Below, one piece after another: positions 61,859-64,000 of a stretch of 64,000 nucleotides of DNA. Source of the stretch: Amycolatopsis oliviviridis. Its GTDB lineage: Bacteria; Actinomycetota; Actinomycetes; Mycobacteriales; Pseudonocardiaceae. The position numbers were made by a program, and so were the translations under genes. The notes beneath the pieces were generated by a model. It made no database searches, was not told the DNA's origin, and saw only the letters and a list, made by a program, of their open reading frames with translations. Each line of letters begins with the position of its first letter. Within the stretch, counting starts at the first letter, position 1. Location: positions 186,001 through 250,000 of the forward strand of contig NZ_BNAY01000004.1 of the NCBI RefSeq assembly GCF_014654365.1. Reading direction: 5' to 3'.

Positions 61859-62670
61859 TGCGCAATCGCAGCCTCGTGATCGGCGGCGTCCTGGTCGCGC
61901 TGATCGTGCTCGCCGCGGTGCTTTCGTTCGTGTGGACGCCGTTCGACCCGGTGAAGGTCGACGCGCCGAACCGGCTGCACGAGTTCAGCGGCGCGAACCT
62001 GCTCGGCACCGACAGCTTCGGCCGTGACGTGCTCAGCCAGATCATGGTCGGCGCGCGGACGACGCTGTACGTCGGCGTGGTCGCGGTCGGCATCGCGGCG
62101 CTGATCGGGACGCCGCTGGGGATCCTCGCCGGGATGTCGTCGCGGTGGCTGGGCGAGTTCGTCATGCGCGTCAACGACCTCGTGCTCGCGTTCCCCGCGT
62201 TGCTGCTGGCGATCATGTTCGGTGCGGTGTTCGGGGCGGACACGCTGACCGCGATGGTCGCGATCGGCATCGCGACCATCCCGTCGTTCGCGCGGATCGC
62301 GCGTTCGGGGACGCTGCAGGTGATGAGCAGCGAGTTCGTGCTGGCCGCGCGGTCGGCGGGCCGGTCGCGGCTGAACATCGCGGCGCGGCATGTGCTGCCG
62401 AACATCTCCGGGCTGCTGATTGTGCAGGCGTCGGTGTCGTTCGCGATCGCCGTGCTCGCGGAAGCGGCGTTGTCGTTCCTCGGCTTCGGCACGCGGCCGC
62501 CGACCCCGTCGTGGGGCCGCATGCTGCAGGAATCGCAGGTGTTCCTGACCCTGCATCCGCGGCTCGCGCTCGTGCCCGGCGTCGCGATCGCCATCGCCGT
62601 CCTCGGCTTCAACCTGCTCGGCGACGGCCTGCGCGATCGTCTCGATCCCCGATTGGCGGCGCGGCTATGA
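61858..62670 (+). CDS. ABC transporter permease, DppC/OppC type
   Basis: 270 residues. N-terminal TM plus five more, with GTDSFGRDVLSQIMVGARTTL and EAA loop EFVLAARSAGRSRLNIAARH, LSFLGFGTRPPTPSWGRML as in DppC. Overlaps the ATPase gene start (ATGA). Confidence 0.94.
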   Translation: MRNRSLVIGGVLVALIVLAAVLSFVWTPFDPVKVDAPNRLHEFSGANLLGTDSFGRDVLSQIMVGARTTLYVGVVAVGIAALIGTPLGILAGMSSRWLGEFVMRVNDLVLAFPALLLAIMFGAVFGADTLTAMVAIGIATIPSFARIARSGTLQVMSSEFVLAARSAGRSRLNIAARHVLPNISGLLIVQASVSFAIAVLAEAALSFLGFGTRPPTPSWGRMLQESQVFLTLHPRLALVPGVAIAIAVLGFNLLGDGLRDRLDPRLAARL

Positions 62671-63413
62671 CCCTCGAAGTCCATGGTCTCGGCATTTCCG
62701 GGCTGGTCCGCGACGTCTCGTTCGGCATCGCTCGCGGTGAGCGGGTCGGGCTGATCGGCGAGTCCGGCTCCGGGAAGTCGTTGACGGCGTTGTCGATCAT
62801 GGGGCTTCTGCCCGAAGAGCTCGCCGCCTCCGGATCGGTGAAACTCGACGGCCGCGAGCTGCTCGGCGCGCCGGAAAAGGAACTGTCGCGGTTGCGGGGC
62901 AACGACCTGTCGATGGTGTTCCAGGAACCGATGACCGCGCTGAACCCGGCGATGCGGGTCGGCGCGCAGGTGGCCGAACCGATGCGGATCCACCGCGACG
63001 GCAGGAACCATCGCGCCGCGGCGGAGTCGCTATTGGACTCCGTCGGGTTGCCCGGCACCTTCCGTGCCTATCCGCATCAGCTGTCCGGCGGGCAGCGGCA
63101 GCGCGTCGTCCTCGCGATCGCGCTGGCCAACGACCCGAAACTGCTGATCTGCGACGAGCCGACGACGGCGCTGGACGTCACCGTGCAGGCGCAGATCCTC
63201 GAACTGATCCTCGACGGCATCCGCGAGCGGGAGAGCGCACTGCTGTTCATCACGCACGACCTCGCCGTCGTGGCGTCGGTGTGCGAGCGGGTGCTGGTGA
63301 TGCTGGACGGCGAGATCGTCGAAGCCGGAACCACCCGCGAGGTGCTTACCGCGCCGAAGCACGAGTACACGAAGAAGCTTTTGGCCGCTTCGGATCTGGA
63401 GGCGAGCCGATGA
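62667..63413 (+). CDS. ABC transporter ATPase, DppD/OppD type
   Basis: 248 residues from ATG 62667. Walker A GESGSGKSL, signature LSGGQRQR, Walker B LLICDEPTTALD, switch His in FITHDLAVV. Lacks the C-terminal Cys-rich Fe-S region of some DppD proteins. Overlaps the second ATPase gene. Confidence 0.94.
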   Translation: MTLEVHGLGISGLVRDVSFGIARGERVGLIGESGSGKSLTALSIMGLLPEELAASGSVKLDGRELLGAPEKELSRLRGNDLSMVFQEPMTALNPAMRVGAQVAEPMRIHRDGRNHRAAAESLLDSVGLPGTFRAYPHQLSGGQRQRVVLAIALANDPKLLICDEPTTALDVTVQAQILELILDGIRERESALLFITHDLAVVASVCERVLVMLDGEIVEAGTTREVLTAPKHEYTKKLLAASDLEASR

Positions 63414-64000
63414 TGATCTCCGTTCGGGACCTCGAACGCCGCTACACCCGACGTGATGTCCATGCCCTGCGCGGAGTCTCGTTCGACGTCGAGGCTGGTC
63501 AGCGCTTCGGGATCGTCGGCGAGTCGGGATCGGGGAAGTCCACTTTGGTCAGATTGCTGGCCGCGCTCGACAAGCCGACCGCGGGCAGCGTCTCGTTCCA
63601 GGGCAAACGCGTCGACACGCTGCCGGAGCGGAAACTCGGCTTCCTGCGGTCGGAACTCCAGATCGTCTTCCAGGATCCGATGGGTTCGCTCGATCCGCGG
63701 ATGCGGGTCCGGGACATCATTTCCGAGCCGTTGGGGCGCCGAGATCCCGCGCGGGTTTCGGAGCTGTTGAAGGCGGTCGGGCTGCCTTCGGATGTCGCAG
63801 GGCGGTATCCGCACCAGTTCTCCGGCGGGCAGCGGCAGCGCATCTCGATCGCGCGGGCGCTCGCGCCGAACCCGAGCGTCCTCATCGCGGACGAACCGGT
63901 GAGCGCGCTCGACGTCTCGGTGCGGAAGCAGATCCTCGACCTGCTCGCGTCGCTGGTCGAGCTGTACTCGCTGACGCTGATCTTCGTCTCGCACGACCTC
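63410..64000 (+). CDS. ABC transporter ATPase, DppF/OppF type, truncated by the window end
   Basis: ATG 63410 (ATGA overlap) or 63413. Walker A GESGSGKSTL, SGGQRQRISIARAL, Walker B VLIADEPVSALD, switch FVSHDL at the last bases. Second ATPase of the peptide importer; the C-terminus lies beyond 64000. Confidence 0.95.
   Translation, partial: MMISVRDLERRYTRRDVHALRGVSFDVEAGQRFGIVGESGSGKSTLVRLLAALDKPTAGSVSFQGKRVDTLPERKLGFLRSELQIVFQDPMGSLDPRMRVRDIISEPLGRRDPARVSELLKAVGLPSDVAGRYPHQFSGGQRQRISIARALAPNPSVLIADEPVSALDVSVRKQILDLLASLVELYSLTLIFVSHDL

Overview
The window is GC-rich DNA (about 70 % by eye, with GTG starts and many 1-4 nt start/stop overlaps) from an actinomycete, most likely Amycolatopsis or another Pseudonocardiaceae. 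The main support is gene order: gyrA, a DUF3566 membrane protein, tRNA-Ile and tRNA-Ala, then cyclophilin, rhomboid, a PH-domain protein, crgA, pabA/trpG and the divergent fhaA-fhaB-pstP-rodA-pbpA-pknA-pknB block. That is the chromosomal neighbourhood downstream of oriC in mycobacteria and their relatives. Genus-level placement is inference. No transposase, integrase or CRISPR array was seen.

Layout. 1-6.05 kb: 3' part of gyrA, DUF3566 protein, tRNA-Ile, a DLW-39-like peptide, tRNA-Ala, and a three-gene set resembling type VII secretion substrates plus a YbaB-like protein. 6.1-9.1 kb: an amidase, a 55-codon AtzG/GatC-like partner and a DHA2 MFS pump joined by 4-nt overlaps, convergent with a MerR regulator. 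9.4-20.3 kb: single genes and pairs (secreted hydrolase, two-component system, ADP-ribosylglycohydrolase with AraC regulator, AlkZ-like protein, M14 carboxypeptidase, PdxH-like oxidase, lipoprotein, TetR and SnoaL-like proteins). 20.4-25.6 kb: Lys/Ala-rich membrane protein, cyclophilin, rhomboid, secreted protein, PH protein, CrgA, class E sortase and a 51-codon membrane peptide. 25.7-35.6 kb: LLM oxidoreductase, SCO5389-like protein, an ABC exporter divergent from a histidine kinase/response regulator pair, an FprA-type ferredoxin reductase, PabA/TrpG, a second small ABC system and a P-loop kinase. 35.6-45.1 kb: the Ser/Thr kinase and cell-elongation operon, in which all junctions from fhaB to pknB overlap or nearly touch.

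45.26-54.5 kb starts at tRNA-Leu and looks accessory. It holds an XRE-ImmA/IrrE metalloprotease with an upstream partner, an FKBP and a large secreted penicillin-acylase-family protein with the usual GC-rich style, and then a module with a different look: an HTH-type regulator, a small unknown protein, a phosphoribosyltransferase and a SLOG/DprA-like protein. The last module is the best candidate for an undescribed system, either nucleotide-based signalling or defence, or DNA uptake and recombination. 54.5-64 kb: a PLP lyase, a secreted protein with a class F sortase, a patatin-like lipase, and a FadR-type regulator divergent from a five-gene peptide/nickel-type ABC import operon that runs off the window.

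Signals outside genes: tRNA-associated terminators and GC palindromes, two sets of DnaA-box-like sequences (23.77 and 31.41 kb), a nested palindrome at 31.26 kb, two near-identical palindromes in front of the merR-like gene and fprA, a FadR-like operator, and a recurring TCCANNNTGGA word inside and between genes.
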